DNA from: Microcella indica
Lineage (GTDB): Bacteria; Actinomycetota; Actinomycetes; Actinomycetales; Microbacteriaceae
Assembly (NCBI RefSeq): GCF_013414345.1
Contig: NZ_CP058670.1
Coordinates: 496,001 to 560,000 of the forward strand
Reading direction: 5' to 3'
DNA: 64,000 bases
Of the stretch, positions 63,106 through 64,000 are shown piece after piece. The position numbers and the translations under genes were made by a program. The first letter of the stretch is position 1. Each line of letters starts with the position of its first letter. The notes under the pieces were generated by a model. It was not told where the DNA came from, made no database searches, and saw only the letters and a program-made list of their open reading frames with translations.

Positions 63106-63744
63106 TCAGATCTGGCCCACGACGACGTCGGGCTCGACGCGACCCTCGCGCAGCTTGTAGTTCGCGCCGACGATGGCCAGCGTACCGGCGGCGACCTCCT
63201 CGCTGATGAGCTCGCTCGCCGAGAGCAGCGCTCCGACGGTGTCGCGCAAGTGCTGACGACCGACCTCGAGAGCGTCGAGCTGGTCGATCGCGCTCGCCCC
63301 CGCGCTCATGCGCACGCGCTGAACGGCGGGGAGGATCTGGTTGACGATGCCGCGGATGTGCACGGGCAACGGCTCGGCGCCGGGTCGGGCGGAGTCCATC
63401 GCGGCCCGCACAGCACCGCACTCGTCGTGCCCGAGCACGAGGATGAGCGGCACGCGCAGCACTGCCACGGCGTACTCGAGCGAGCCGACGACGCTGTCAC
63501 TGATGACCTGCCCGGCGTTGCGCACGACGAACAGGTCGCCGAGTCCCTTGTCGAAGATGATCTCGGCGGCGAGTCGAGAGTCCGAGCAGCCGAACAAGGC
63601 CGCGCCAGGGGCCTGCGAGCCGGCGAGCTCGGTGCGCCGCTCGACGTCCTGGTGCGGATGCTGCGGCTCGCCCGAGACGAACCGCGCGTTGCCGCGCTCC
63701 ATCTCGCGCCAGGCCTGGGCGGGGGTGCGTCGGGTTGCAGTCAT
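63106..63744 (-). CDS. can: Beta-class carbonic anhydrase
   Basis: Equilibrates CO2 and bicarbonate. In 212 residues the zinc ligands are C53 (GCSDSR), H106 and C109 (LGHDECGA), with the catalytic pair D55 and R57, so it is an active type by sequence. It lies between fumC and a DUF4245 gene and 1.5 kb from the Dab operon. It would supply bicarbonate to carboxylases, but a freely reversible cytoplasmic enzyme would also work against a bicarbonate trap, so expression must be balanced. Confidence 0.95.
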   Translation of the reverse strand: MTATRRTPAQAWREMERGNARFVSGEPQHPHQDVERRTELAGSQAPGAALFGCSDSRLAAEIIFDKGLGDLFVVRNAGQVISDSVVGSLEYAVAVLRVPLILVLGHDECGAVRAAMDSARPGAEPLPVHIRGIVNQILPAVQRVRMSAGASAIDQLDALEVGRQHLRDTVGALLSASELISEEVAAGTLAIVGANYKLREGRVEPDVVVGQI

Positions 63745-63778
63745 GCGGTCACCTCGCGTTGATCGATCGAGGCCGCGA

Positions 63779-64000
63779 CTACGGTGCGGTCTCGGTCTCG
63801 TCCTCGGCAGGAAGGTCGGCGGCGATCGCAGTAGCCAGTAGCGCGAACTCGTTCTCCGACGCGGTGCCGTAGAGCACGATCGTGCTCTCGGCGGCCTCGG
63901 TCACGAGGGCGTACTGGCGGCTGCCGACGGCGTCGACCCCACGTCGATCGTAGAGGTTCCACTCGACCCCGGCGATCTCCACGGGCTCTCCGCCCGACGC
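63779..64000 (-). CDS. DUF4245 family protein, C-terminal part
   Basis: The last 73 or so residues of a gene that continues beyond the window. GVEWNLYDRRGVDAVGSRQYALV and STIVLYGTASENEFALLATAI match the end of DUF4245 proteins, which are anchored by an N-terminal helix not seen here. In relatives DUF4245 lies beside glpX and fumC. The reading frame is open to base 64000. Confidence 0.78.
   Translation of the reverse strand, partial: ASGGEPVEIAGVEWNLYDRRGVDAVGSRQYALVTEAAESTIVLYGTASENEFALLATAIAADLPAEDETETAP

Overview
The window is one contiguous piece of a high-GC Gram-positive chromosome. By eye it is about 70% G+C outside one island. Gene content points to Actinomycetota, most likely Microbacteriaceae: DUF501 beside FtsB and enolase, DUF4307 beside greA, DUF4245 near fumC, a mycothiol-type arsenate reductase, a mycosin-type protease, a Z-type prenyl transferase and a PIN-PhoH protein. 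The genus cannot be fixed from the sequence alone. Coding is dense. No stretch over 300 bases lacks a gene or RNA gene, and I see no insertion sequence, prophage or CRISPR array.

Layout. (1) 1-5819: the end of a TatD nuclease, rsmA, a BASS/ACR3-like carrier, a TetR-MFS efflux pair, ispE, and lspA facing them. (2) 5855-9310: a ketone-body operon (SCOT A and B, thiolase) divergent from an IclR regulator, with several palindromes between. (3) 9389-16103: ABC-F protein, SulP transporter, an aquaporin-arsR/arsC arsenic locus, small membrane protein, MarR regulator. (4) 16197-18394: tRNA-Gln, then a lower-GC island with an AbiE-like nucleotidyltransferase/antitoxin pair. (5) 18400-28742: glmU, prs, then an accessory block (class III aminotransferase, APC permease, CoA-transferase-like/membrane fusion, gnd, monooxygenase-like protein, gntK). 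(6) 28893-43715: core genes rplY, pth, mfd, mazG, an ABC exporter, hisS, eno, ftsB, DUF501, mycosin, ndh, and a tRNA reading UUA. (7) 43728-55457: surface/membrane protein, lemA-htpX, YcaQ-like protein, AI-2E family protein, ilvA, greA, DUF4307, hemolysin III, prenyl transferase, a class V aminotransferase-like protein. (8) 55656-64000: phoH, a divergent winged-helix regulator, the DabB-DabA-PII-like inorganic-carbon module, fumC, beta-carbonic anhydrase and the end of a DUF4245 gene.

Two themes cut across the window. First, more than twenty start codons lie exactly 7 to 9 bases after a TANNNT-like hexamer, the signature of leaderless mRNAs; I used it to choose starts. In four places the TAG stop codon of the upstream gene is the first half of that -10 hexamer. 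Second, most convergent gene pairs either overlap at their stop codons or share one strong hairpin that could terminate both.

The most interesting system is dabB-dabA-PII-like (57528-61611), with its divergent regulator and a nearby carbonic anhydrase. DabA keeps the zinc/active-site residues with the spacing of the characterised protein, so this apparently heterotrophic actinobacterium probably has an energy-coupled CO2 or bicarbonate trap. Next are the AbiE-like pair and a tRNA with a UAA anticodon but a class I variable loop.
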